Positions 8,583 through 16,196 of a stretch of DNA of 24,931 bases are shown one piece after another. Source of the stretch: CAZSVI01 sp964610205 (GTDB lineage: Bacteria > Bacillota > Clostridia > DSM-8532); NCBI GenBank assembly GCA_964610205.1, contig CAZSVI010000049.1:1-24931 (forward strand), read 5' to 3'. The notes beneath the pieces were generated by a model. It made no database searches. It saw nothing but the letters and a program-made list of their open reading frames with translations, and was not told where the DNA came from. Position numbers and translations under genes: made by a program. How positions within the stretch are numbered: the first letter of the stretch is position 1; each line of letters opens with the position of its first letter.

Positions 8583-8973
8583 AATAGTTTCAACAGAGTT
8601 GGCAGAAGCTATCTTATATTATGGTTGTTCCCCGGAAGCTGTGAATACTGCTATTTGCAAACAAACCAATCCTACAAACCCTACATGAAAGCTTATGTAA
8701 ATCTGGAGGACATATGGGAGACAATCCTCCGCCATATTTTACAGGAGAATAAGGATTGTGTTACCTTTGAAGCAGCCAGCAACGGAAAGGATTCTCGAAA
8801 GATTTCCCAATACAAAGCTGGATATGAATGAAGAAACCAGGGAACTGAAGCGGGGAAAATTCGGTAGGTATAAATATATATACCCTAAGGAGGATGTTAA
8901 AGTTCTTAAGTAATGTATGTCACAAATGATCGGGACATTCTTCCCCGGTTCGAAAATCGAATATTTCACATGA
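8583..8973 (+). pseudogene. splB: Spore photoproduct lyase remnant (splB)
   Basis: Radical-SAM enzyme that reverses the thymine dimer of dormant spore DNA; here only fragments survive. The first block (frame of 8580) reads FPGSCEYCYLQT...KPYMKAYVNLED, then VTFEAAS. This matches the SplB cluster-binding region, except that the first Cys of CxxxCxxC is Phe. The second block (shifted frame, about 8794-8973) reads ILERFPNTKLDMNEETREL, KFGRYKYIYPKED and TFFPGSKIEYFT, which is the SplB C-terminus. It is interrupted by an in-frame TAA after KVLK. From memory of the B. subtilis protein, about 80 N-terminal and about 130 central residues are missing. The gene therefore has a deletion at the 5' end, a central deletion with frameshift, a nonsense codon and a lost cluster cysteine. 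It sits directly upstream of uvsE. Confidence 0.88.
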
Positions 8974-9057
8974 TTTAACCCGTTGTGCCAGTTGAGCAAA
9001 GACATCCGCGGGGCTTGACAATGAAGTGTTACAAAACAACAGGAAAGGAATAATAAA

Positions 9058-9963
9058 TTGCGCATTGGTTATGCATGTTTAACTGTTAATGTCCCTAATA
9101 CGGATATAAAAAGGTGTCGTCTGAAAAATGCAAACGATGAAAGACTTGCGGATATTATAGGACATAATCTAAACTCTCTGGAGAATACGCTGGATTACAA
9201 TATGAAAAACGGTATTCGTCTGTTCCGCATTTCATCCGATTTGATCCCTTTCGGCTCAAGCCCTGAAATCAGGCTTCCCTGGTGGGATATATATGAATAC
9301 TGGTTGAAATCCATTGGTGACAGAATCAGAAATTACGGTATGCGGGTATCCATGCATCCCGGCCAGTATACCATATTGAATGCTGAAAGGAAATCCATTA
9401 TTGAAAAATCCGTTGATGATCTTGCTTTTCACACAAGGGTTCTGGACAGTATGCAGTTAAGCCCGGAGCATAAAATAGTACTTCATGTGGGAGGCGTCTA
9501 CAATAATAAAAAGAAGTCAATGGAACGGTTCATTGAATCCTGTAAATGTTTGAGCAGTTCTATAAGACAAAGGCTGGTTATAGAAAATGACGATAAATGC
9601 TATTCTGTCAAAGACATACTGACGATTTCAAACCTACTTGATATTCCCGTTGTTTATGATAATCTGCATAACAAGGTAAACCCCGGCGACCTTTTAAAAA
9701 GTGACGCGGAATGGATAAAAATATGCCGGAAAACCTGGCACAGTGAGGATGGAGTTCAAAAAATCCATTATTCCCGGCAGGCTCCCGGAAAAAGTCCGGG
9801 AGCCCACGCCGACAGCATCCGTGTTGATGATTTTACGGCGTTTTTTAACACCGTAAAAAACATGGAGATAGATATCATGCTGGAGGTGAAGGACAAGAAC
9901 CTATCCGCCCTTAAATGCATTGAAGCTGTACGGAATACTACCGATAAAAACTATACTGATTAA
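9058..9963 (+). CDS. uvsE: UV DNA damage endonuclease UvsE
   Basis: An ATP-independent endonuclease that nicks DNA 5' of UV photoproducts, starting alternative excision repair. It has 301 residues, normal for the family, and a TIM-barrel of the endonuclease IV type. Conserved blocks are MRIGYACLT at the N-terminus, FRISSDLIPFGS, the metal-ligand stretch MRVSMHPGQYTILN, VLHVGGVYNNKK, LVIENDDKCYS, VVYDNLHNK, KIHYSRQ and the final MLEVKDK. Translation starts at TTG (9058) with AAAGGA eight bases upstream; no better ATG exists, and the family N-terminus begins here. It follows the splB remnant, a pair that fits a UV-repair unit of a spore-former in which only uvsE remains intact. With splB lost, it may carry more of the spore UV resistance (inference). 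Confidence 0.95.
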   Translation: MRIGYACLTVNVPNTDIKRCRLKNANDERLADIIGHNLNSLENTLDYNMKNGIRLFRISSDLIPFGSSPEIRLPWWDIYEYWLKSIGDRIRNYGMRVSMHPGQYTILNAERKSIIEKSVDDLAFHTRVLDSMQLSPEHKIVLHVGGVYNNKKKSMERFIESCKCLSSSIRQRLVIENDDKCYSVKDILTISNLLDIPVVYDNLHNKVNPGDLLKSDAEWIKICRKTWHSEDGVQKIHYSRQAPGKSPGAHADSIRVDDFTAFFNTVKNMEIDIMLEVKDKNLSALKCIEAVRNTTDKNYTD

Positions 9964-10105
9964 TAGACAGCCATAAAAGTTTCCAATGATCCTTATTTAC
10001 ATTGATCCTTGTAATAAAGCAGGTGCTATCTGATGAACTATTTCTATCTGTAGGTCTTGAGAGCACAAAATAGATGCAAATTGATATTTATCAGCTTGAA
10101 TCAAG

Positions 10106-10456
10106 CTACCTGTACAATATCAGAGCAATAAACTCCAGCGGGTCGGTACCTATGTTTTTTATTCCATGTCCTTCTCCCGCACCTGTAAAAGCTATATCGC
10201 CAGCGTTTAGGGTTAAAACGGAGCCGTTATCGTTAAACTCAGCGGTACCGCTGTATATGTAATAGGTTTCAGATTCATTGCTATGTATATGATAACCGAT
10301 TGAGCATCCCGGCTGAAGAGTGGAGTGAGCAAAAACACGTCCCTTACCATACATTTCATCAGGATTGTCTAGCAGGCTGCGTACAGTTACGCCACCATTA
10401 CCCTGGAACAGTTTTTCCTTGTATTCAACAATCCTTTCTTTGCTTCTTCTAATCAT
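10106..10456 (-). CDS. Cupin-domain protein
   Basis: A small 116-residue single-domain cupin. Motif 1 is GYHIHSNESETYYIYSG, with the two His and the Glu that usually hold a metal. Motif 2 ends in GDIAFTGAGEGHGIKNIG with the third His. The N-terminal MIRRSKERI...VRSLLDNPDEMYGKGRVFA is typical of small clostridial cupins of unknown substrate. AGGAGGAATCA precedes the ATG. It lies 52 bases after the MFS gene on the same strand, so the two are probably cotranscribed. A role in sugar or small-molecule binding or isomerisation is possible but not shown. Confidence 0.9.
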   Translation of the reverse strand: MIRRSKERIVEYKEKLFQGNGGVTVRSLLDNPDEMYGKGRVFAHSTLQPGCSIGYHIHSNESETYYIYSGTAEFNDNGSVLTLNAGDIAFTGAGEGHGIKNIGTDPLEFIALILYR

Positions 10457-10508
10457 GTTGATTCCTCCTTCATAAATTCTGATTTACAATCGTTCCATTT
10501 ATGTACCT

Positions 10509-11798
10509 TTATACTTGCTCGTGAATCAATTTTGCCTTGAGCAATGTATAATAAACAATTAACGAAAATACCGGGAAAAAAGCGCCGACAAAGAAAATCC
10601 ATTGGATTCCAGCCAGGTCGGCAACAATACCCAAATACAGCGCGCTGATGCAGATGCCTCCTTCACTTGCCATCTGAAAAAGCGAATTTGTAGAACCTCT
10701 TCTCGCCTTTGAAGTTCGCCTAATCGCAATAGAATGAAGTTCAGGGGTAATCGCTCCGTTCCCAAGGCCTACCATGATGGCGCAGATTAGTATAGGCAGG
10801 ATTGTTCGGGAAAAACATATCCCAATCAATGCAGTCGAAATTAACCCTAAGCTGATAGTAATGGTTAATGTATGACCGAGTATTTTCGATAGCTTTCCTA
10901 TGAACAAACGGCTTATCGCCAGTGTTATTGCCTGTAAAGTAAAAAACAAGCCAATATTCTCAATACGAAATGTTTCAGCGAAGGTGGGAAGAAATGTTAT
11001 CATGCCGGTTGCTCCTAAATGAAGCAATAGGATCATCAGAGACGGTAGAAAGGCTCCCCTTTCGGCAATCTTTTCAAGTTTCCACAGCTTCTTTTCATTG
11101 TTATATACAAGATTATTCGCGTCAGGAATTTCCTTTTCAACTTTATCTTGCTGTGATTTTTCTTCAACGGGTGTCACATTTTCAGATATAATTTCACTAT
11201 TTTTATATTTATATCGGACAGTCAGGGAAATCAGTCCGGCTGCAAAAGCAAATATGGCCGCGGCAATAAAAAGGGTTTTGTAGCTAAAGTCATATATTAA
11301 CATGAGAGCTAAAGATGGGGCAAGTGCTGATGAAACAGTCTGGGATAAACTGTAATATCCTAATCCTTCTGTTATTCGCGATTCCGGTATAGTATCTGTT
11401 GCGATTGTAGCGGCTGCCGTACTGCTTGTCGAAAAGAATGGCGCAACCAGTATGCGGGTTATAATAAGAATAGGGATGACGCTGATATTTCCACAGATCC
11501 TAAGCATCGCCGAAAATATAAACACGCTGATTACAAGAATAACCTTGCGGTTTCCCCTGTCAAGCAATTGTCCAACGAGTGGTTTGCAAAGCATCGACAC
11601 TCCCATATATATGCTTGTTACCGCCCCCGCAAGAACAAGACTTCCCCCAAGACTTCTTACATAGAGAGGAAAGGCTGTCGCTTGAAATTGCGTGCAGAAG
11701 GACAACAATGTTGCAACAAGTGTGATTTTTATGAAATTTAACGTAAATATCTTCTCAGTCATAGTTTTGCTTCTTGATATAGCGCTTAACAAATACAT
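10509..11798 (-). CDS. MFS transporter
   Basis: Major facilitator protein of 429 residues with about twelve membrane helices and a central hydrophilic loop (about residues 200-245, rich in Lys and Glu). The conserved loop 2-3 motif is visible as KPLVGQLLDRGNRKVILV. The C-half carries the matching SRLFIGKLSKILGH. Substrate is unknown; the sequence fits drug-efflux or sugar-phosphate-independent exporters of the YfcJ/YnfM kind. AAGGAGG lies three bases before the ATG at 11798, rather close, so the ATG at 11762 is an alternative, although it lacks a ribosome site. The MITE-like repeat B lies just upstream and may affect its promoter. Confidence 0.9.
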   Translation of the reverse strand: MYLLSAISRSKTMTEKIFTLNFIKITLVATLLSFCTQFQATAFPLYVRSLGGSLVLAGAVTSIYMGVSMLCKPLVGQLLDRGNRKVILVISVFIFSAMLRICGNISVIPILIITRILVAPFFSTSSTAAATIATDTIPESRITEGLGYYSLSQTVSSALAPSLALMLIYDFSYKTLFIAAAIFAFAAGLISLTVRYKYKNSEIISENVTPVEEKSQQDKVEKEIPDANNLVYNNEKKLWKLEKIAERGAFLPSLMILLLHLGATGMITFLPTFAETFRIENIGLFFTLQAITLAISRLFIGKLSKILGHTLTITISLGLISTALIGICFSRTILPILICAIMVGLGNGAITPELHSIAIRRTSKARRGSTNSLFQMASEGGICISALYLGIVADLAGIQWIFFVGAFFPVFSLIVYYTLLKAKLIHEQV

Positions 11799-11853
11799 AT
11801 TCCTCCTTAAAGCTGCGTTCGAATAAAGGTGTCGGGACTAGAAAACTGATAAA

Positions 11854-12033
11854 TATAACAAGGAACCAAAATAGGCCCCCGCCCCACCTCTATCAGGTGG
11901 TGGGCATATCCCCCACCTCGATATAACAACCTTGGGGCAAAGCTCCAAGAACGTTGTTACGGTGTGTAGTAATTGCTTCTGTTGCAATAACAGTGTGTTG
12001 CAGTTGCTTACGCAATTGCTTCCGTTGTTATAA
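11854..12033 (-). repeat. MITE-like interspersed repeat, copy B (full length)
   Basis: The most complete copy, about 180 bases, inverted relative to copies A and C. Its ends are TATAACAAGGAACC (11854 on) and, read inward from the other side, TTATAACAACGGAAGC (12033 down), an imperfect terminal inverted repeat. Inside are a duplicated module (two versions of AACRGAAGCAATT...ACACACYG), a hairpin AACAAC...CTTGG/CCAAG...GTTGTT, and the core CCACCACCTGATAGAGGTGG, which can fold with a GATAG loop. No coding capacity. Target-site duplications are not clear. It fills much of the 420-base gap between the MFS gene and the ABC ATPase gene. Confidence 0.7.
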
Positions 12034-12133
12034 ACTTCTATGCCTTACCTTATAAAGGGCTTCCTGACTGAAATTCAGCATAAGAGTTTACTGAAAAGCA
12101 AACTTTGTAAAGATAAATAGGAACTGAATACTA

Positions 12134-12158
12134 ACAAACCTCTTATTTGTAGGTTTGT
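12134..12158 (-). terminator. Hairpin after the Opp-type operon
   Basis: Perfect 8-bp inverted repeat ACAAACCT/AGGTTTGT with a nine-base loop, about 60 bases beyond the stop of the last ATPase gene. No U-run follows closely on the minus strand, so it is either a weak terminator or a 3'-end stabiliser. The rest of 12034-12218 shows nothing recognisable. Confidence 0.4.
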
Positions 12159-12218
12159 AAGCGTTCGTGGGAATTCTGTTTCCATGAATAAACCGTAAGC
12201 TATTTATTCAACAGCTCG

Positions 12219-13229
12219 TTATATATTTGATATTCTATCAAGATTGTAACAAGCTACTTTATGTCCTTCGCCTATATCGGTCAGACTCGGCATTGAATTC
12301 CTGCATATTTCGCTTGCGTAATTGCACCTAGGATAAAATGGGCATCCTGAAGGCGCGTTAATTGGACTTGGAACTTCACCGGGCAAAATAATCCGGTTTC
12401 TTTTCTGTTCAGCATAATAGTCGGTAATCGGAACCGCTGACAGCAATGCTATAGTGTAAGGGTGCATGGGATGTTGATAAAGCTCTTTGGCATCGAGCAT
12501 TTCAACAATTCTTCCAAGATACATGACAGCGATTATATCAGCAATATGCTGTACTACAGCCAAGTCGTGAGCTATAAATATATATGTTAAACCCAGTTTC
12601 TCTTGAATCTTCCTAAACAGGTTGATAATCTGAGCCTGTATGGAAACATCAAGCGCGGATACAGGCTCATCGCAAACAATCAATTCGGGGTCGCAAGCAA
12701 GTGCCCTTGCTATTCCAAGACGCTGCCGCTGACCTCCGCTCATTTCGTGTGGATATCGATCAGACATTTCCGGATCAAGTTCCACCGTCTGTAAAAGCTC
12801 ACTGATTCGTTCACTTATTTCTGCCTTTGTATGTTTTTTGCCATCGGCTGTTATTGCTTCTTTTATAATCGAAAATATTGATTGACGCGGATCAAGCGAA
12901 CCATAAGGATCTTGAAAAATCATCTGTATTTCCCGGCGGAAAGGTTTCATTTGCGTCTTTGTAAATTCAGAGATGTTAACGCCTTTATATAATATATTTC
13001 CTGAAGTTGGTTTATTAATCCTCAATATGCACTTGCCCGTTGTGGTTTTCCCGCAACCGCTTTCTCCAACCAGGCCAAAGGTTTTTCCCCTTTCTACAGA
13101 AAAGCTGATGTTATCTACGGCTTTTACTTCAGCGTATATGTTTTGTGTTATTCCCTTTCTGAGGGGGAAATACATTTTCAACATTTCGACTTTTAATAAT
13201 TCTGTTTTGCTTCCATTATCCGCGTTCAT
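12219..13229 (-). CDS. Oligopeptide-type ABC importer ATPase, OppF/DppF-like
   Basis: Second ATPase subunit, 336 residues. It shows Walker A GESGCGKTT (about residues 54-62), Q-loop MIFQDPYGSLDPRQ, signature MSGGQRQR, Walker B LIVCDEPVSALD and the switch His in FIAHDL. The C-terminal extension has the oligopeptide-transporter cysteine cluster (GCPFYPRCNYASEIC...VACYN). In related DppD proteins this cluster binds a 4Fe-4S cluster. The ATG overlaps the stop of the preceding ATPase gene by four bases (ATGA), so translation is coupled. It is the last gene of the unit that begins with the PanE-like gene, and works with the ATPase encoded upstream to power the two permeases. Confidence 0.95.
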   Translation of the reverse strand: MNADNGSKTELLKVEMLKMYFPLRKGITQNIYAEVKAVDNISFSVERGKTFGLVGESGCGKTTTGKCILRINKPTSGNILYKGVNISEFTKTQMKPFRREIQMIFQDPYGSLDPRQSIFSIIKEAITADGKKHTKAEISERISELLQTVELDPEMSDRYPHEMSGGQRQRLGIARALACDPELIVCDEPVSALDVSIQAQIINLFRKIQEKLGLTYIFIAHDLAVVQHIADIIAVMYLGRIVEMLDAKELYQHPMHPYTIALLSAVPITDYYAEQKRNRIILPGEVPSPINAPSGCPFYPRCNYASEICRNSMPSLTDIGEGHKVACYNLDRISNI

Positions 13230-14251
13230 CTATCCACCTCCGAAAGATTGAGATGGCACGCGACAAAGTGCTCGTGACCTTCTATCTTTCTAAGTCCAGG
13301 GAAATCATTGCTTTTGCATGCTTCATTTGCGTAGGGGCACCTTGGTAAAAATGTACACATCTTCTGAAGGTTTATCAGGCTGGGAGGTGTGCCTTTAATT
13401 GGCACCAAATCTTTTTCCTTGCTGTCATCCAGCTTTGGAACTGAGTTTAATAATCCAATTGTATACGGATGTTTGGGCTTTGTCATTAATTCTTCGGTTT
13501 TACCGGATTCTACGACCTTGCCCGCGTACATAACGTAAATCCTATTGGCGTATCGTGTTACGATACCTAAATTATGCGTTACTAATAAGAACGATTTCCC
13601 GTATTTCTTTATAATATTAATGATTAATTCCATAACCTGTGCTTGTGTTGTGACATCCAGCGCTGTAGTTGGTTCATCTGCTATTATCAATTTTGAGTCG
13701 CAGGCGATAGCGGTGGCAATCATAACTCTTTGCCTCATTCCTCCGCTCATTTCATAAGGATAATTTTTCATCCGGTTCACGGGATCAGGTATTTCAACCT
13801 CGGCTAGCGCTCTGGTTGCAATTTGCCACGCATCTTTCTTATCTGCTTTTTTATGAGTTCTTATTACTTCTGTCAGTTGGTTTCCAACAGTGATTATTGG
13901 GTTTAGGGAGGTCATCGGCTCCTGAAAAATCATGGATATGGCAGCCCCTCGTATACCCCTCATTTCTTTGGAATTTGGACTGAAGTCAAGCAAATTCATA
14001 CCTTCGAATATTACTTTCCCCCCAAGTATTTTCCCCGGAGGACTCTGAACAAGCTGCAACACCGATAGTTGAGATACTGATTTTCCGCATCCGCTTTCGC
14101 CGACGAGCGCAACTACCTCACCTTTGTTTATATAATAAGAAATATCGTCAACAGCTTTAACTTCCCCGGCGTTTGTAAAGAACGACGTTCTAAGGTTTTT
14201 AACTTCCAATAAAATCTTATCATTGATCTGATTGGGTTTCTTTTCTGACAT
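13226..14251 (-). CDS. Oligopeptide-type ABC importer ATPase, OppD/DppD-like
   Basis: First ATPase subunit, 341 residues. Visible motifs are Walker A GESGCGKSV, Q-loop MIFQEPMTSLNP, signature MSGGMRQR, Walker B LIIADEPTTALD and the switch His in LVTHNL. The C-terminal cysteine-rich tail (MCTFLPRCPYANEAC...VACHLN) matches the peptide/nickel subfamily. The start codon shares one base with the stop of the permease gene (TAATG). The paired OppD/OppF arrangement identifies a family-5 importer, although the transported compound need not be a peptide. Confidence 0.95.
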   Translation of the reverse strand: MSEKKPNQINDKILLEVKNLRTSFFTNAGEVKAVDDISYYINKGEVVALVGESGCGKSVSQLSVLQLVQSPPGKILGGKVIFEGMNLLDFSPNSKEMRGIRGAAISMIFQEPMTSLNPIITVGNQLTEVIRTHKKADKKDAWQIATRALAEVEIPDPVNRMKNYPYEMSGGMRQRVMIATAIACDSKLIIADEPTTALDVTTQAQVMELIINIIKKYGKSFLLVTHNLGIVTRYANRIYVMYAGKVVESGKTEELMTKPKHPYTIGLLNSVPKLDDSKEKDLVPIKGTPPSLINLQKMCTFLPRCPYANEACKSNDFPGLRKIEGHEHFVACHLNLSEVDR

Positions 14252-15132
14252 TACAGCTTCCCCCTTAATCTTGGATCAAGAGCATCACGCAAACCGTCGC
14301 CCACTATATTAAAAGCCATAACTAAAAGAAGCACGCAAAAACCGGGTAGAATCGCGAGAGACGGATTTGAAATCAGATAAGTATATCCTTCAGAAACCAT
14401 ACTTCCCCATGCCGGTGTTGGTGGCGTGATACCTATTCCAAGGAAACTCAGAGAAGATTCCATCATAATCGCACCGCCAAGGTTCATTGTAAACAAAACG
14501 ATTATTGATGGAAAACAGTTGGGTAACAAGTGCTTGATAAGAATTTTCGAATTACTTTGTCCTAAGAGAGTAGAAGCTACAATGAAATCATTTTGCTTTA
14601 ATGACAGCACAAGGCCGTTTACTACTCTAACATATGTGGCAAACCTGCTTAGTCCTATGACTAAGCTAATCGCAAGGATATTCCCTCCAAAAATCTGTAC
14701 AAAAGCTGCTGCAAGCACCATGGATAATACCAGAGGCGGGATGGATAACTGCGCGTCAACAAACCTCATTATGATTTGTCCTATCCAGCCGCCGAAATAA
14801 CCGGAAATAAGACCAAGCACCATTCCTAAAATTGCCGATAATATGCTTGACAATACACTGCATAAAAGTGAAATCCTTGCTCCATACATAAGTCTGGTCA
14901 ACACATCTCTTCCTAAATGATCCGTTCCAAGTTTGTACTTGCCGGATGACCCTTGTAAAGCTTCTCTAAGCGACTGTTGGGTTGGCGTGTAGGGCGTAAT
15001 TATTGGAGCGAGTATCGCGACCAAAACGAAAAATATAATAATTCCAAAACAGATTTTAACGATAACTCCTCGACTGAAAAATACTCTTACTGTTTCATAA
15101 AACTGTGTATTTGTTTTTATTTGCTTTTCCAT
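14251..15132 (-). CDS. Oligopeptide-type ABC importer permease, OppC/DppC-like
   Basis: Second permease, about 293 residues. The N-terminal cytoplasmic stretch and first helix (IVKICFGIIIFFVLVAILAPII) are followed by the family phrase GTDHLGRDVLTRLMYGARISL and then five more helices. The ATPase-docking region lies around VASTLLGQSNSKILIKHLLPN. The end, GDGLRDALDPRLRGKL, is diagnostic of DppC. The frame is open to a GTG at 15147, but the ATG at 15132 has GGAGGTG seven bases before it and is preferred. It overlaps or abuts the end of the first permease gene. With DppB it forms the membrane channel. Confidence 0.95.
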   Translation of the reverse strand: MEKQIKTNTQFYETVRVFFSRGVIVKICFGIIIFFVLVAILAPIITPYTPTQQSLREALQGSSGKYKLGTDHLGRDVLTRLMYGARISLLCSVLSSILSAILGMVLGLISGYFGGWIGQIIMRFVDAQLSIPPLVLSMVLAAAFVQIFGGNILAISLVIGLSRFATYVRVVNGLVLSLKQNDFIVASTLLGQSNSKILIKHLLPNCFPSIIVLFTMNLGGAIMMESSLSFLGIGITPPTPAWGSMVSEGYTYLISNPSLAILPGFCVLLLVMAFNIVGDGLRDALDPRLRGKL

Positions 15133-15137
15133 TTTAT

Positions 15138-16088
15138 TCACCTCCACGACTCTCTAATGCGTGGATTTATTATGCCGTACAGAATATCAACCAATAAGTT
15201 CACCGATACGGTAAATGCTGAAATGATTAGTACGCATGCCTGAACGATAAGATAGTCCCTGGACTGTACTGAAGTTCTCATTAACAGGCCTATACCCGCT
15301 ATCGTAAATACTTGCTCGACCATCAGTGAACCTCCAATAATAACTCGGACTTGAAGTCCGATTATGGTTATGATTGGTATCAGGGCATTTTTCAGCGCGT
15401 GCCTGAATACCACACTTCTTTCAGCTATTCCATTTGCCCGGACTGTACGTATATAATCCTGGTTGATGACATCCAGCATATTTGAGCGGGTTTGACGCGC
15501 AATCGAAGCAATCATATGCAATGATAAGCAAATAACCGGCAAAATCGCCTTATATACATACTGGCCAAAACTATCAGCGGGGCTCACCCATCCTTGAATT
15601 GGCAAAATTCGTAGTTTTAACGCAAAAAAATAAATTCCCAGTATTCCAACCCAAAACTGCGGCGCTCCTACTCCCAGGGTAGCAAAAACCGTTATGATCT
15701 GATCTATCCATTTCCCTCTTTTAAGCGCGCTTATTACACCAAAACAAATGCCAAAAATTGAAGAAATAATTATCGCCGGAATTCCGATTGAAATAGTTCT
15801 TGGTAATCGTTCCAGTATAATATCGCTTACCGGACGGTCGTATGCGATAGAATTGCCAAAATCCCCTTTTATGATGCCGCCAATCCAAATAACATATTGG
15901 TTTAAAAGCGGCTTGTCAAGATTCAACTCCCTCCGCAGCTCATCCACATCTTCCTGGGAGGCATCCTCTCCAAGCGCAAGTCTGGCCGGGTCACCGGGTA
16001 AAATGTGCATCAGGGAAAATACGAACACCGAGATCAAGAATACGATTAAAATTGAAACAAGAATTCTATTAATAATAAAACGAATCAT
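15138..16088 (-). CDS. Oligopeptide-type ABC importer permease, OppB/DppB-like
   Basis: First permease of the family-5 importer, about 316 residues with six predicted helices. The N-terminus is MIRFIINRILVSILIVF. The periplasmic-side phrase LPGDPARLALGEDASQ and the long loop RRELNLDKPLLNQYVIWIGG are typical. The docking loop is YIRTVRANGIAERSVVFRHALKNALIP. The end is VDILYGIINPRIRES. The open frame extends to 16118, but that start would lie in the hairpin at 16115-16135. The ATG at 16088 has AAAGGA upstream and the usual family N-terminus. Confidence 0.95.
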   Translation of the reverse strand: MIRFIINRILVSILIVFLISVFVFSLMHILPGDPARLALGEDASQEDVDELRRELNLDKPLLNQYVIWIGGIIKGDFGNSIAYDRPVSDIILERLPRTISIGIPAIIISSIFGICFGVISALKRGKWIDQIITVFATLGVGAPQFWVGILGIYFFALKLRILPIQGWVSPADSFGQYVYKAILPVICLSLHMIASIARQTRSNMLDVINQDYIRTVRANGIAERSVVFRHALKNALIPIITIIGLQVRVIIGGSLMVEQVFTIAGIGLLMRTSVQSRDYLIVQACVLIISAFTVSVNLLVDILYGIINPRIRESWR

Positions 16089-16114
16089 ATACAATCCTTT
16101 CGTCAATCCAACCC

Positions 16115-16174
16115 GCAAATCAGTTAGTGATTTGCAGCTTGCTCCATACCCGCTTAAAAAACGCGGGTATGGAG
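16115..16174 (-). terminator. Two tandem hairpins between binding-protein and permease genes
   Basis: The first hairpin in transcription order is a perfect 12-bp inverted repeat, CTCCATACCCGC (16142-16153) with GCGGGTATGGAG (16163-16174), and a nine-base loop. The second is GCAAATCA/TGATTTGC (16115-16135), 8 bp with loop GTTAG. Neither is followed by a U-run, so mRNA processing or stabilisation of the binding-protein message is more likely than full termination (inference). This matches the position of the hairpin in the sugar operon at 3800-3832. Confidence 0.75.
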
Positions 16175-16196
16175 TAAGTTATCTATTCTTGTTTGA

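Noticed and set aside
8580..8831. 83-codon open frame as a functional small protein
   Set aside because: It is the first block of the broken splB gene followed by out-of-frame sequence; no ATG and no ribosome site.
16089..16118. Upstream start of the first Opp-type permease at 16118
   Set aside because: It falls inside a hairpin, lacks a ribosome site and adds residues not found in the family; the ATG at 16088 is preferred.
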